64,000 nucleotides of DNA from Anaerolineales bacterium (GTDB taxonomy: Bacteria > Chloroflexota > Anaerolineae > 4572-78 > J111), in NCBI GenBank assembly GCA_015075185.1, contig JABTUW010000002.1, forward strand, positions 1,426,001-1,490,000, written 5' to 3'. Positions 15,911-24,649 of this stretch are shown here, piece after piece. Made by a program: the position numbers and the translations under genes. The notes under the pieces were generated by a model. That model was not told where the DNA came from. It saw nothing but the letters and a program-made list of their open reading frames with translations, and did not search any database. Numbering within the stretch: the first letter of the stretch is position 1; each line of letters starts with the position of its first letter.

Positions 15911-16363
15911 TCATCGTCCTTCTAACCGGGCTTTGAGGGCGGCCAGAGCTTCGGTCACCTCTTTTTTGTTCTGCTTCTCGATCACGAGTTTATCGGCAGC
16001 GGCGCTTAAGGCGCTGCCAACGCCTCCCCATCCTGAGCCGGGAATTGTGTAATCAATGGTCACTCTGAGTTCTGTGCCGCCTTCAACCGCAGTCATCGTC
16101 CAGATCCAGGAGCTGGGAATGGCTCCCTGCGTGTGCATCACAAAGCGGCGCGGGCTGGATTGAGTGATCTCGGTGCTGCCCTCAAAGCTGGCCGGCCCCA
16201 TCTTAAACTTCCATTTATAGCTGCAACCGGCCCCTCTCCCCTTGACATCCCACACTTCTTGTAGGCTGGGCGTCCATGCCGGAGCCTGTTCAACATCTTC
16301 GAGCGCTGATTGGATAACCTCGGGCGAAACCCCAATCACCGTTGAACCTTCTACGCGAGACAT
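15911..16363 (-). CDS. SRPBCC (START-like) family protein
   Basis: 150 residues from the ATG at 16363, which has an excellent SD (AGGAGGG); the longer reading frame adds nine residues without support. The fold signature is a polyketide-cyclase/CoxG-like barrel: VEGSTVIGVSPEVIQSALEDVEQAPAWTPSLQEVWDVKG, GCSYKWKFKMGPASFEGSTEI, and a C-terminal helix with LSAAADKLVIEKQNKKEVTEALAALKARL. Such proteins bind small hydrophobic ligands. The ligand is not known, and no partner is adjacent. Confidence 0.85.
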   Translation of the reverse strand: MSRVEGSTVIGVSPEVIQSALEDVEQAPAWTPSLQEVWDVKGRGAGCSYKWKFKMGPASFEGSTEITQSSPRRFVMHTQGAIPSSWIWTMTAVEGGTELRVTIDYTIPGSGWGGVGSALSAAADKLVIEKQNKKEVTEALAALKARLEGR

Positions 16364-16585
16364 ACGGACCCTCCTGGTAATATTGTACAAATTTGAATTT
16401 TTTGGTTAGGAATACCCAAAAGTTGAGTCGGGAGAACAGCACAACCCGTAAACTACCCCCATTAAATATACGGCTATGTTGCATCATTTGTCAAGACATT
16501 TTTCGAAATAGATTTGCCCGTCAATCTAATGGCGATATTACGAGGGAAAACGATTGGGGTTTCATAAGGTCAGTAAAAAGAAGTG

Positions 16586-16612
16586 CCCCCGGTTGATATT
16601 ATCAACCGGGGG
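16586..16612. repeat. Perfect 12-bp hairpin
   Basis: CCCCCGGTTGAT and ATCAACCGGGGG around a 3-nt loop. No T-run follows on the plus strand; on the minus strand it is followed by CACTTCTTTTTAC, so it could weakly terminate that strand. Confidence 0.7.
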
Positions 16613-16632
16613 TGGGGTTAAGGAGAAGACCG

Positions 16633-16716
16633 ATGAGAAGGAGGGAGGAAACTATTGTGCCCTTAGCATACACCAATAATTGGATTTGCAACACCCCAAT
16701 TTCTGGGGGTTTTTAA
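16633..16716 (+). CDS. Possible 27-residue leader peptide or small protein
   Basis: ATG at 16633 with AAGGAG 7 bases before it; an in-frame GTG at 16657 also has a strong SD. The peptide (MRRREETIVPLAYTNNWICN...) has no known match. It follows the strong hairpin at 16586 and ends 80 bases before the LysE promoter. Ribosome-site strength is the only support. Confidence 0.25.
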   Translation: MRRREETIVPLAYTNNWICNTPISGGF

Positions 16717-16796
16717 AGCTTTATGTTCAGTTACTCCGTGTCTCAATCACCGATAACTTGAAATTGATTCCCCGATCAGGGTTAAACGCTCTAAAC

Positions 16797-16824
16797 TTGG
16801 TCTGCGGACAAGCTGTGTTATAAT
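16797..16824 (+). promoter_or_regulatory. Promoter of the LysE-type exporter
   Basis: Extended -10 TGTTATAAT (TATAAT at 16819-16824) with TTGGTC at 16797-16802, spacing 16. The start codon is 27 bases downstream. Confidence 0.55.
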
Positions 16825-16850
16825 CCAGCCACTCCATTTGCCAGCGAGGG

Positions 16851-17474
16851 TTGCCCTTGATCTTATATTTTCTCCAGGGCCTGACTCTAGGCCTATCGGC
16901 TACGGTAACGCCTGGACCATTTCAGGCGTTTTTGTTGCTCCAAACGTTAAGAAATGGCTGGAAGCGAACACTTCCGGCCACGTTAGCTCCTCTGGTGAGT
17001 GATGGTCCAATTATTTTCCTGGTTTTGCTGGTGCTAACCCAAACCCCGGCCTGGTTCTTAAGTATTTTGCAAATCGCCGGTGGATTTTTTGTGTTATACC
17101 TGGCTAAAGGAACCCTGGCCAGCTTGAAAACTGCTCATCTTATGCCGCAGATTTCAACGGAGGCCAGCCGGCCAGGTTTCTTCAAAGCCGTGCTCATGAA
17201 CTTTTTAAGCCCCGGCCCCTACCTTTTTTGGAGCGTCATTGCCGGTCCAGTGGTGCTGGAAGGCTGGCGCCGATCGCCCTTCATGGGGTTGAGTTTTATG
17301 TTTGGCTTTTACGGCGCACTTATTGGGGGTTTTGTGGTCTTTATCATTTTGTTTGCTACGGCCAGCCAATTTGGCCCCAAAGTGAACCACAATTTGCGGC
17401 TTGTATCGGCGCTGGCTTTGCTGATTTTTGGTTTATACCAACTGTGGCTGGGCGTGTCCAGCTTGGCCGGATAA
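16851..17474 (+). CDS. LysE/RhtB family exporter
   Basis: 207 residues starting at a TTG with GCGAGGG before it. Six hydrophobic helices, and the family N-terminal pattern GLTLGLSATVTPGPFQAFLLLQTLRNGWKRTLPATLAPLVSDGPII. LysE-type proteins export amino acids or related small molecules across the inner membrane. The substrate is unknown. It has its own promoter; the next gene lies 130 bases downstream after a hairpin. Confidence 0.88.
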   Translation: MPLILYFLQGLTLGLSATVTPGPFQAFLLLQTLRNGWKRTLPATLAPLVSDGPIIFLVLLVLTQTPAWFLSILQIAGGFFVLYLAKGTLASLKTAHLMPQISTEASRPGFFKAVLMNFLSPGPYLFWSVIAGPVVLEGWRRSPFMGLSFMFGFYGALIGGFVVFIILFATASQFGPKVNHNLRLVSALALLIFGLYQLWLGVSSLAG

Positions 17475-17517
17475 GCTGTTACCGGATTTGATTGAGCAAT
17501 TTGAAAAAACAAAAATA

Positions 17518-17541
17518 CTCCTGACATACTGTTGTCAGGAG
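17518..17541. repeat. 9-bp hairpin after the LysE gene
   Basis: CTCCTGACA and TGTCAGGAG around 6 nt. On the minus strand it is followed by TATTTTTG and more T, so it reads as a terminator for antisense transcripts; on the plus strand the T-run is missing. Confidence 0.55.
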
Positions 17542-17603
17542 GGGTATGGTACAGTAGCTTTACAAAATCAAATTGATCCAATCAAATCTATGGAGGCAAC
17601 AAA

Positions 17604-17969
17604 ATGATTCAACAAATGGCTTGGCTGGGGCTGGCGGTGAAGGATATAGACGCGGCGACCCAGTATTACACCGAGAAGCTGGGGCTGACGGTAGATGAAA
17701 AGGAGAGTGTGCCGCACTTTTATACCCAGTTCAGCCTGAACGGCGGGGGGGCGGTGCTGGCCCTGGTCAGCAGGGAAGATGCGAAGCAGGGATTCGACCA
17801 ATCGTTTGATACGGCCCTGATCGTCGCCGACGCCGACGCAGCCTACGCCCAGCTTAAGGCCAACGGGGTTGAGTTGCTGGGCGAGCCGGTTGATGCGCCC
17901 TTCGGCCGCACCTTCCTCTTCCGCACTCCCGACGGCCACATTCTGCGGGTCTTGAAACCACCCATGTAA
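17604..17969 (+). CDS. VOC (glyoxalase/bleomycin-resistance fold) protein
   Basis: 121 residues, one VOC domain: MAWLGLAVKDIDAATQYYTEKLGLTV..., ALIVADADAAYAQLKANGVELLGEPVDAPFGRTFLFRTPDGHILRVL. The GRTFLFRTPDGHILRV ending with a Glu/His metal-ligand pattern is standard. SD GGAGG lies well placed. Members are metal-dependent isomerases, dioxygenases or drug-binding proteins; function cannot be assigned. A second VOC gene follows. Confidence 0.88.
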   Translation: MIQQMAWLGLAVKDIDAATQYYTEKLGLTVDEKESVPHFYTQFSLNGGGAVLALVSREDAKQGFDQSFDTALIVADADAAYAQLKANGVELLGEPVDAPFGRTFLFRTPDGHILRVLKPPM

Positions 17970-18043
17970 GCCTGCGATGCCCTTACCCTCTTGCCTCCGC
18001 TAGGAGGCAGAGGGGAGGTATTTAGAGAGGATAGGATAAAGCG

Positions 18044-18469
18044 ATGAGACCAAAACTAAACCTGATCACCCTGGGCGTCAAAGATTTTGAGCGCTCTTTG
18101 CAGTTTTATCGGGATGGTTTAGGCTGGCCCCTTTCGAGCGCCAGCCAGGGTGATGTTGCCTTTTTCCCGCTGGGCGGAGTCGTCCTGGCCCTTTATCCAC
18201 GCGACAAGCTGGCCGAAGATGCCCAGGTCAGCCCGGCAGGCAGCGGCTTTTCTGGGATTACCCTGGCCTATAATACGAAGAGCCAAGCAGAAGTAGACGA
18301 GGTGCTGCAAACTGTGGAAAATCTGGGCGCGACGATCATTAAGCGGGCTCAACCTGTTTTCTGGGGTGGCTATAATGGCTATTTCGCCGATCCGGACGGT
18401 CACTTATGGGAGGTGGCCTGGAATCCCTTCTTTGGTTTTGACGAGGCGGACAACCTGATCTTGCCCTAG
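18044..18469 (+). CDS. VOC family protein
   Basis: 141 residues with LITLGVKDFERSLQFYRDGLGWPLSS at the N-terminus and GYFADPDGHLWEVAWNPFF at the C-terminus, a glyoxalase-like domain of the YcgJ/lactoylglutathione-lyase-like group. It is 74 bases after the first VOC gene and 13 bases before DUF2461, so the three probably form one transcript. Substrate unknown. Confidence 0.88.
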   Translation: MRPKLNLITLGVKDFERSLQFYRDGLGWPLSSASQGDVAFFPLGGVVLALYPRDKLAEDAQVSPAGSGFSGITLAYNTKSQAEVDEVLQTVENLGATIIKRAQPVFWGGYNGYFADPDGHLWEVAWNPFFGFDEADNLILP

Positions 18470-18482
18470 TGGAGAGAAACCG

Positions 18483-19172
18483 ATGAACCAACAAACCTAC
18501 ATTACGCCAGAATTGTTTACTTTTTTTCGGGAACTCAAGCAAAACAACAACCGGGAGTGGTTTGAAGCCAATAAACAACGCTATGAAAAATATGTCCGCG
18601 AGCCGCTGCTGCAGTTCATTGCCGATTTTGGGCTGCGCCTGGCCGAAATCAGTCCCCACTATGTGGCCGATGCCCGGCGTGTCGGCGGCTCGCTCTTTCG
18701 CCTTAACCGGGACATCCGTTTTTCCAAAGAAAAAACACCTTACAAAACGCACGCCGGTGTTCAGTTTCGGCATGAAGTCGGCAAGGATGTGCATGCGCCT
18801 GGTTTCTATCTCCACCTGGAGCCGGACAGCGTTTTTGTGGGTGTGGGCATGTGGCAGCCCGACGCGCCCGCGTTGGGCAGGGTTCGCCAGGCCATTGTCG
18901 AGCAGCCAGAGCGCTGGCAGCGGGCCATTGCCGACGAGGGGTTCCGCGCCACTTTTGTGCTGGGTGGGGAGTCATTGAAGAATCCGCCCAAGGGCTATGA
19001 TCCCGCCCATCCCTTTGTGGAGGATTTGAAGCGCAAGGATTTTATTGCCTCGGCCACTTTTAGCGAAGCTGATGCTTGCGCGCCCGGATTTATGGATCGT
19101 TACGGTGAAATTTGCCGCCGGGCCGCGCCTTTTATGAGCTTTTTGACGATGGCGATGGGGTTGTCCTGGTAA
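18483..19172 (+). CDS. DUF2461 family protein
   Basis: 229 residues, full length for TIGR02453/DUF2461: ITPELFTFFRELKQNNNREWFEANKQRYEKYVREPLLQFI, GGSLFRLNRDIRFSKEKTPYKTHAGVQFRH and YLHLEPDSVFVGVGMWQPD. Family function is unknown. SD GGAGAG precedes the ATG; third gene of the VOC-VOC-DUF2461 run. Confidence 0.9.
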   Translation: MNQQTYITPELFTFFRELKQNNNREWFEANKQRYEKYVREPLLQFIADFGLRLAEISPHYVADARRVGGSLFRLNRDIRFSKEKTPYKTHAGVQFRHEVGKDVHAPGFYLHLEPDSVFVGVGMWQPDAPALGRVRQAIVEQPERWQRAIADEGFRATFVLGGESLKNPPKGYDPAHPFVEDLKRKDFIASATFSEADACAPGFMDRYGEICRRAAPFMSFLTMAMGLSW

Positions 19173-19192
19173 GACGGTGGACAGGGAGAACC

Positions 19193-19220
19193 CTCTACTC
19201 CCTACTCCTTACTCCCTACT
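19193..19220. repeat. Short heptad repeat between converging genes
   Basis: CTACTCC CTACTCC TTACTCC CTACT, the same unit as at 39700-39742. It covers the 3' end of the WYL regulator gene. Confidence 0.65.
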
Positions 19221-20143
19221 TCATGTTTTGCCACTATTCGACGGGCTGTTTCCGCCAGCCGCTGGCGCAGGGCTGCCGGTTCCAATACCTCCAGCTTGTC
19301 GCCCCAGCTCAGCAGCCAGCCTTCAATCTGTTCGAAGGTGCGGGGGCGATAGGTCATAATTGTTTCGCTGGCTGGCTCATCAACCCAGGTGAAATGCTGT
19401 CGCTCCTTTACCCAACGGATGATAGAGGGGTCGAAGCGCACCACCACCGTGACTGGCCCTCCCGCCAGCCTTGCCTCACCTAAAATGAATCCGCGGGGTG
19501 TAAATCGCTCTTCCCGCAGAGCCAACCCGTCAATACGATCCAGGCGGAATGCCCGCTGTCCCTGGCGCAAGCGGCAGTAGGCGGTGAGAAGCCAGATCTT
19601 ATCCACAAAAGCCAGCGCTAGGGGTTCGACCTCCCGCTCGGTCACTTCGTTGGTATGCAGGGCATGGTAGCGCAAGTACACGACCCGCCGCTGCTGGATG
19701 GCCTCTTGCAGCGTCAGCAGCCTTTTGTCGTCAAAGTTGAGTGACAGCCCCGGCATGGCATAGAAATGGACAATGGCTTGCAGCGCCTCAACCTGGCGCA
19801 AGGCCAGATCGGGCAGCACCGCCCGGATCTTCTCCAGGGCTGATAGAGCTGCCGTTTGGGTGGGTCCGGTGGAAGCCAGGCCGGCCAGCATGGAGATAGC
19901 CAGGTAAAGCGAGCGGGCTTCCTCCGCCGAAAAGGAAATCGGCGGCAAATAGTACCCCTCCATCAGCCGGTAGCCCTCACCGGGCATGGCTACAATCGGC
20001 ACGCCGACTTCAGACAGGGCTTGAATATCCCGGTAAACGGTACGCTCGCTGATCTCAAATTCCTGGGCAAAATCCTGCGCCCGCAGCAGTCCCCGGCTTT
20101 GAAACAACAGCAGGTAAGCCATCAGGCGGTCAACGCGGTTCAA
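19202..20143 (-). CDS. WYL-domain transcriptional regulator (HTH_11 + WYL)
   Basis: 313 residues from the TTG at 20143, giving the usual N-terminus MNRVDRLMAYLLLFQSRGLLRAQDFAQEFEISERTVYRDIQAL, with GGGAG upstream. The reading frame extends 33 codons further, but that part crosses a heptad repeat. Winged helix at 1-65, then a WYL domain (YLRYHALHTNEVTEREVEPLALAFVDKIWLLTAYCRLRQGQRAFRLDRI) and the WCX C-terminus. WYL proteins sense small molecules or single-stranded nucleic acid. It converges with DUF2461; the GNAT gene lies upstream in the same direction. Target unknown. Confidence 0.9.
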   Translation of the reverse strand: MNRVDRLMAYLLLFQSRGLLRAQDFAQEFEISERTVYRDIQALSEVGVPIVAMPGEGYRLMEGYYLPPISFSAEEARSLYLAISMLAGLASTGPTQTAALSALEKIRAVLPDLALRQVEALQAIVHFYAMPGLSLNFDDKRLLTLQEAIQQRRVVYLRYHALHTNEVTEREVEPLALAFVDKIWLLTAYCRLRQGQRAFRLDRIDGLALREERFTPRGFILGEARLAGGPVTVVVRFDPSIIRWVKERQHFTWVDEPASETIMTYRPRTFEQIEGWLLSWGDKLEVLEPAALRQRLAETARRIVAKHEVGSKE

Positions 20144-20184
20144 AGACTTAACGCTCCCGACTTTTTCATTGCTACAATTCCATG

Positions 20185-20250
20185 GCGTGTTGCGTGTTGC
20201 GTATTCCGTTTTTACGAATACGCAACATGTTTCACGCTTCACGCCTCATG
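20185..20250. repeat. Heptad-periodic inverted repeat element
   Basis: GCGTGTT GCGTGTT GCGTATT CCGTTTT TACGAAT ACGCAAC ATGTTTC ACGCTTC ACGCCTC. Arms are complementary. It overlaps the last codons of the GNAT gene. Confidence 0.8.
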
Positions 20251-20874
20251 GTAGTCTGGATTATACCACACAATAAACGCCGCTTTGCCATCACACGAAG
20301 GGTCATCTACGTAGTTCTGAATAATGCCGTGAACCTTGAAACCGCGTTTCAATTGAATGCTAAGAGTTGGGTCGAAGATTTCTCCGGCAACGACTCTGGC
20401 TACGTAATCCTCTACTGGCATTTCATCCTTAAAATTGCCGTAACCTTTAAGCATCCCTCCGGCGACATGCCCGTGCAGATTCAGGCGGCGCACCAGGTCA
20501 TGCCTGGCCCGGTAGAGCATGGTCGCCAAGCCCTGCCGCCGGTACTCCGGCAGCACCCCGATATCTGCCCCATAGAGCCAGTCTCCGGCCGGGTCGTGAT
20601 TGCCCAGCCAGTTGTGATCTACGGCGTCTATATAGCGGTGCTCAAAGTGGTCAAAATCTACCTTAGTGCGAAAATCGGTGGAACAGGCAACGGCGAGGCC
20701 GGCTTCGTTGAGGATGGCAAACTGCCCCGCCGGGAAGCGCTTGATCTGGGCGGCATAATGGGCGGCGGTCATAATTTCCTCTTCCGACAGAGTCGGAAAG
20801 CTGGCCCGCTGGATTGCCTCCAACTGCTCCACCATGTCGAGCGTGCTGTTGACCACCCTAAAAGTTTCGGTCAT
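20239..20874 (-). CDS. GNAT family N-acetyltransferase
   Basis: 211 residues. The central GNAT core shows the strand-helix pattern around YGADIGVLPEYRRQGLATMLYRARHDLVRRLN with the acetyl-CoA-binding RRQGLA loop near residue 115. The following segment (GHVAGGMLKGYGNFKDEMPVEDYVARVVAGEIFDPTLSIQLKRGFKVHGIIQNYVDDPSCDGKAAFIVWYNPDY) resembles the GNAT domains found beside carbon-nitrogen hydrolases. SD GGGAGG is good. Substrate unknown. Confidence 0.87.
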   Translation of the reverse strand: MTETFRVVNSTLDMVEQLEAIQRASFPTLSEEEIMTAAHYAAQIKRFPAGQFAILNEAGLAVACSTDFRTKVDFDHFEHRYIDAVDHNWLGNHDPAGDWLYGADIGVLPEYRRQGLATMLYRARHDLVRRLNLHGHVAGGMLKGYGNFKDEMPVEDYVARVVAGEIFDPTLSIQLKRGFKVHGIIQNYVDDPSCDGKAAFIVWYNPDYHEA

Positions 20875-20941
20875 TGTCGAACCTCCCTCGTTGGCGTGGG
20901 CAAAATTCTAACACAGGCGGGAGAGCCGGTCAATTGTGTTT

Positions 20942-22903
20942 TTACGCCTCCTTAATCAAGCCGATCCGGTAGGCGTGCAAAAGCTGCTGTAAATCGTGGA
21001 TTTGCTGCTGCATCTCCCGGCCAAGGTCGGTATCTTTGACCCGAATACGGGAGTAGTTGGTCTCGACAATCTCGGTTTTGGAGTGGATGTCCCGCTCTTC
21101 TTCGATTGCCTTTTGGGTGGACTCAAATGGATCGTGGGCGGCCAGCAGCAGGCCGTAGGAGTTATAAATGAGGGTGTAGCCGGCAATACCGGTTTTACTC
21201 TGGTAGGCTTTGGCAAAACCGCCGTCAATCACAAACAGCCGCCCTCCGGCTTTGATCGGACTCTCCCCCTTCTTTACCTTAACGGGGACGTGTCCGTTAA
21301 TAATGTGAGCTGTGTCCGGGTCCAGTCCAAACTCCTGCAGAATTCGCCGGGCCGTTTCCTCTTTATCCCGAAAAGCATAGTAGGGATTCATCTTTTCTTC
21401 GTGGGTTGATTTATCGGCGATGAAATAACGCTCAAAGGTGGACATCTTGTCTTTGCCAAACAGGGGTGACTGGGCTCCACTCCACAGATACCACATGGCA
21501 TCCTGACCGTACTGTCGCTGCTCCAGGTCGTTGGCGAAGTAGCCCTGGCGGGCCAGCCGTTCCGCCCGATCCATAAAAGCTTTGGCAGCAAACTCCTCGC
21601 CACCGACCTTAAAGGCCATGAACGAGCCATCTTCATTCATGGCAATGCAGCCGTGGTAAAGCAAGTTGCCGTTATGGACCAGGTACAGGCTGCCGCGGGC
21701 ATACAGCAAGCGAATATGTTTTTGCAGCCGTTCGCTGTGGGTAAAGGAGAGTTTCAGCCGTTCGACCACATTCTGCTCCTGCTCGGTCAATTGGTAGGGT
21801 TGGACCGGATCAATCGTCGGCAGGTGGGTGTCCTGCAGGGGGTAGATTTTGTCTTCGAGGCGGATAGTCCCTTTCGCATAATCAATTTTATCTAACAACA
21901 GGCGATCTTCCATCAAATAATGGGGCCGCCGCTTGATGATCTGGGCTTCGAGCTTAAGCTGGATGACGGTGATCGCTTTGTGCATTTGAGCCATTAGCCG
22001 CAGTTCGTTTTCGGTGTATTCTTCAGTACGCAGAGGTTTGGGCCGGAAGTGGACGCAGGGATCATTACCGTACACATCTACGGCAAAGGAAGCCAGGGGG
22101 AGCAGGTTGATCCCGTAGCCGTTTTCCAGCGTTTCAACGGTGGAGTAGCGCAGGGCATTGCGGATAACATTGGCCAGGCAGGCTTCGCTGCCCGCCGCCG
22201 CACCCATCCAGACAATGTCGTGATTGCCCCATTGAATATCCACGGCGTGGTAATCCATGAGCGCGTCCATGATGATGTGGGCGCCCGGTCCCCGGTCAAA
22301 GATGTCGCCGATAACGTGCAGCCGGTCAATGACCAGCCGCTGAAGCAGCTTGGACAGGGCGATGATAAAATCTTTGGCCCGGCTGGTCGCAATAATGGTC
22401 TGGATAATGCTCTGGTAATATTCCTGTTTATTATCTACGCTTTCCTGTTCGTGCAGCAGCTCTTCGATAATGTAGGCAAAGTCGGGCGGCAGGGCCTTGC
22501 GTACTTTGGAGCGGGTATATTTGGAGGAGACGACCCGGCACATTTTGATCAGCCGGAACAGGGTCAGCCGGTACCACTCGTCTTCATTTTCGACGGTTTT
22601 GAGGGTGAGAGGGATTTTTTGCTCCGGATAGTAGATGAGCGTGGCCAGGCTGCGCTTCTCTTTGGCCGGTAGGGCGTCGGCGAAAGTCTCCTCGATTTTA
22701 CGCTTAATTGAGCCGGAGCCGTTGCGGAGCACGTGCAAAAAGGCCTCAAACTCGCCGTGAATATCGGTAACAAAATGTTCGGTGCCTTTGGGTAAATTGA
22801 GGATGGCGTTGAGATTGATAATCTCCGTGGCCGCTGCCTGGATGGTGGGATACTGCCTGGCCAGCAGTTTTAGATAGAGTAGCTCTTTTTCGGTGATCTC
22901 CAT
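20942..22903 (-). CDS. fbp: Fructose-1,6-bisphosphatase, class III
   Basis: 653 residues, the usual size of the Firmicutes-type class III enzyme. It has the metallophosphatase signatures HFVTDIHGEFEAF (D, H), VIGDIFDRGPGAH, DIQWGNHDIVWMGAAAG and, at the C-terminus, INGHVPVKVKKGESPIKAGGRLFVIDGGFAKAYQSKTGIAGYTLIYNSYGL. It removes the 1-phosphate of fructose 1,6-bisphosphate in gluconeogenesis, with Mn2+. SD GAGGAGG precedes the ATG. Together with the class I aldolase at 60643 it marks the upper glycolytic/gluconeogenic part of carbon metabolism. Confidence 0.96.
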   Translation of the reverse strand: MEITEKELLYLKLLARQYPTIQAAATEIINLNAILNLPKGTEHFVTDIHGEFEAFLHVLRNGSGSIKRKIEETFADALPAKEKRSLATLIYYPEQKIPLTLKTVENEDEWYRLTLFRLIKMCRVVSSKYTRSKVRKALPPDFAYIIEELLHEQESVDNKQEYYQSIIQTIIATSRAKDFIIALSKLLQRLVIDRLHVIGDIFDRGPGAHIIMDALMDYHAVDIQWGNHDIVWMGAAAGSEACLANVIRNALRYSTVETLENGYGINLLPLASFAVDVYGNDPCVHFRPKPLRTEEYTENELRLMAQMHKAITVIQLKLEAQIIKRRPHYLMEDRLLLDKIDYAKGTIRLEDKIYPLQDTHLPTIDPVQPYQLTEQEQNVVERLKLSFTHSERLQKHIRLLYARGSLYLVHNGNLLYHGCIAMNEDGSFMAFKVGGEEFAAKAFMDRAERLARQGYFANDLEQRQYGQDAMWYLWSGAQSPLFGKDKMSTFERYFIADKSTHEEKMNPYYAFRDKEETARRILQEFGLDPDTAHIINGHVPVKVKKGESPIKAGGRLFVIDGGFAKAYQSKTGIAGYTLIYNSYGLLLAAHDPFESTQKAIEEERDIHSKTEIVETNYSRIRVKDTDLGREMQQQIHDLQQLLHAYRIGLIKEA

Positions 22904-23610
22904 TGACCCTCCTCACCCAGACTCACCGTACCTCTAACATTTCCTTAGTATCCCACTCGAGTCGGGGCTAAGAACGGCAAGTTCTATTTTGTAGTTGGGG
23001 TCAATTCTAGCACGGGGGAAGGGGCCGGTCAATTAGACTTGGCCTAGACATCGCCTAACCAGGGCATATCGCCGGAAGGGAACGGAAGAAGGAAAAGATC
23101 TAACCTCTCTTTTTCAATTTTGACCCAGCCCCCTCAGCCGGCCAAATCTATGGCGCGGTATAGTCTGAGCCACTGGGGGTCCGAAAAGAGGTGTAGGGAC
23201 GGGGGAAGAGGATCGCGCTGTTTACTCGCCAGTCGGCTGCTTGCAGGTTCTGTCTCTTTTTCTTGCGGAGAAACTGGCCCTCTCCACTTTCTGATGCCGA
23301 ACTTACTAAAAAGAAGTGACATAGGACTGCTCCCTTACTCTGACTTAACCACCCTATCATTATAGTAAATATTTTTGCCGGGTAACACCCCAGAAATAGG
23401 GGATTTTTCTGGCAGATTCAGCTGAGGTTAAAGGTGAACATAAGTTTGCCCTTATTTCCTTGCCTCTTTGGTTTAGCCTTGAATTTATGCTATCATGTTA
23501 GGTAGTAGCTATGCCTCAGCCAGGTCAATCATTAAGAAATACACCTTCACTGGTCATTTCCCTGGGCAGATAAGCTGATAAAGTGCAATTGGGGGTAATT
23601 GAGGTGAAAG
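22904..23610. other. 707-base spacer without a recognised gene
   Basis: Short reading frames on both strands have no plausible ribosome site or family likeness. The stretch contains AT-rich patches near 23355-23380 and 23480-23500 that could hold the promoter of the secreted protein gene at 23611, but no clear -35/-10 pair was found. Confidence 0.6.
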
Positions 23611-24618
23611 GTGTTGTGGCAATTAATAAAAAGAGACGGTAAGCAGTTCCCTTGGATTGCTGGAGTCACTCTGGGGCTGAGTTTGGCAGTCAGTACGATG
23701 ACCCTCATCGCGCCAGCTACATCTGCCGGCAGCCCGGTCGCAAAGACCGTTCCATTGAACATCTCTCTCGCTCGGCCTCAGTCTCTCGTCGGCGCGGCCG
23801 CAATTAGAGACTGTGATGACTATTACTTTCGGGGCGACTCCGTCAATGTCGGCTCGGACGGCCTTCAGCCAGTAGCCCACGGGACTGCTCCCATTGCCGA
23901 CACAGCCAAAGTAGCCAGCGCTACCCTTAACAGCAACACAGAGATTGCTCGATTCTACTCCAACCCTCCTCTGACCGACACCTGGCAACTATCTGAAGAT
24001 ATTACAGGCGTAATCTGGATCAGCACCAGCCGGTCCACAACCACGACTCTCAACATCCAGATGTTTGACTATAACCCTGTGTCTGGTGCTAAAGTATCTC
24101 TGGGTGACTTTCCCCTGACCCTGCTCTCCGCTGGCGAAACATCGGTTGAATTTAATATCACCCCACCGGCGACCCCTGTGGCAGCAGGCCACCGCTTGCT
24201 CTTTGTGCTGCAGGGCATAAAAGGGAGTCCACCACCCAAGGTTGATTTATCCTATGATAGCCGTACTCGAGCTTCACGCTTTACCATCTGCCGGCTTATT
24301 CAAGGGGAACCCTCCATCTCCATCGTCTACTTGCCTGTTATTTTAGCCAGGAAAGTTGGTCCGCAAACGACGCTTAAGGTTGATAGTGTCAATACGGGCG
24401 GCATCAATCCGGTCAGAATTTTGAACCCCAGCACCAATCAAGAGCTGCTGCGCTGCACGGTGGGCAATAATGTCCTCCAGGCCTGCGGCAGTTTTCCGAC
24501 GCCGGCCAACGGTACCTACAAAATCACGGCGAGTACCAAAAATTGCGGCTTTCTCCAGGGTACCTTTAGCGATGCTACCCCCGGCGGGATAGTGACACGG
24601 GTGATATATTGCAACTAA
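23611..24618 (+). CDS. Secreted protein of unknown function
   Basis: 335 residues starting at GTG (GAGGTGAAAG before it). Basic start and hydrophobic stretch (FPWIAGVTLGLSLAVSTMTLIAPATSAGS) form a signal peptide. The body is rich in Thr, Ser and Pro and beta-strands, with no known domain; a VYLPVILAR segment near residue 235 separates it from a C-terminal part with three or four Cys (LLRCTVGNNVLQACG, NCGFLQGT), likely disulfide-bonded. It sits 31 bases before a Ser/Thr kinase gene, probably in the same transcript, so it may be a surface partner of that kinase's external domain. Confidence 0.7.
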   Translation: MLWQLIKRDGKQFPWIAGVTLGLSLAVSTMTLIAPATSAGSPVAKTVPLNISLARPQSLVGAAAIRDCDDYYFRGDSVNVGSDGLQPVAHGTAPIADTAKVASATLNSNTEIARFYSNPPLTDTWQLSEDITGVIWISTSRSTTTTLNIQMFDYNPVSGAKVSLGDFPLTLLSAGETSVEFNITPPATPVAAGHRLLFVLQGIKGSPPPKVDLSYDSRTRASRFTICRLIQGEPSISIVYLPVILARKVGPQTTLKVDSVNTGGINPVRILNPSTNQELLRCTVGNNVLQACGSFPTPANGTYKITASTKNCGFLQGTFSDATPGGIVTRVIYCN

Positions 24619-24649
24619 GCCTGATTCTGCTTTAGCCCGATGCTCCACT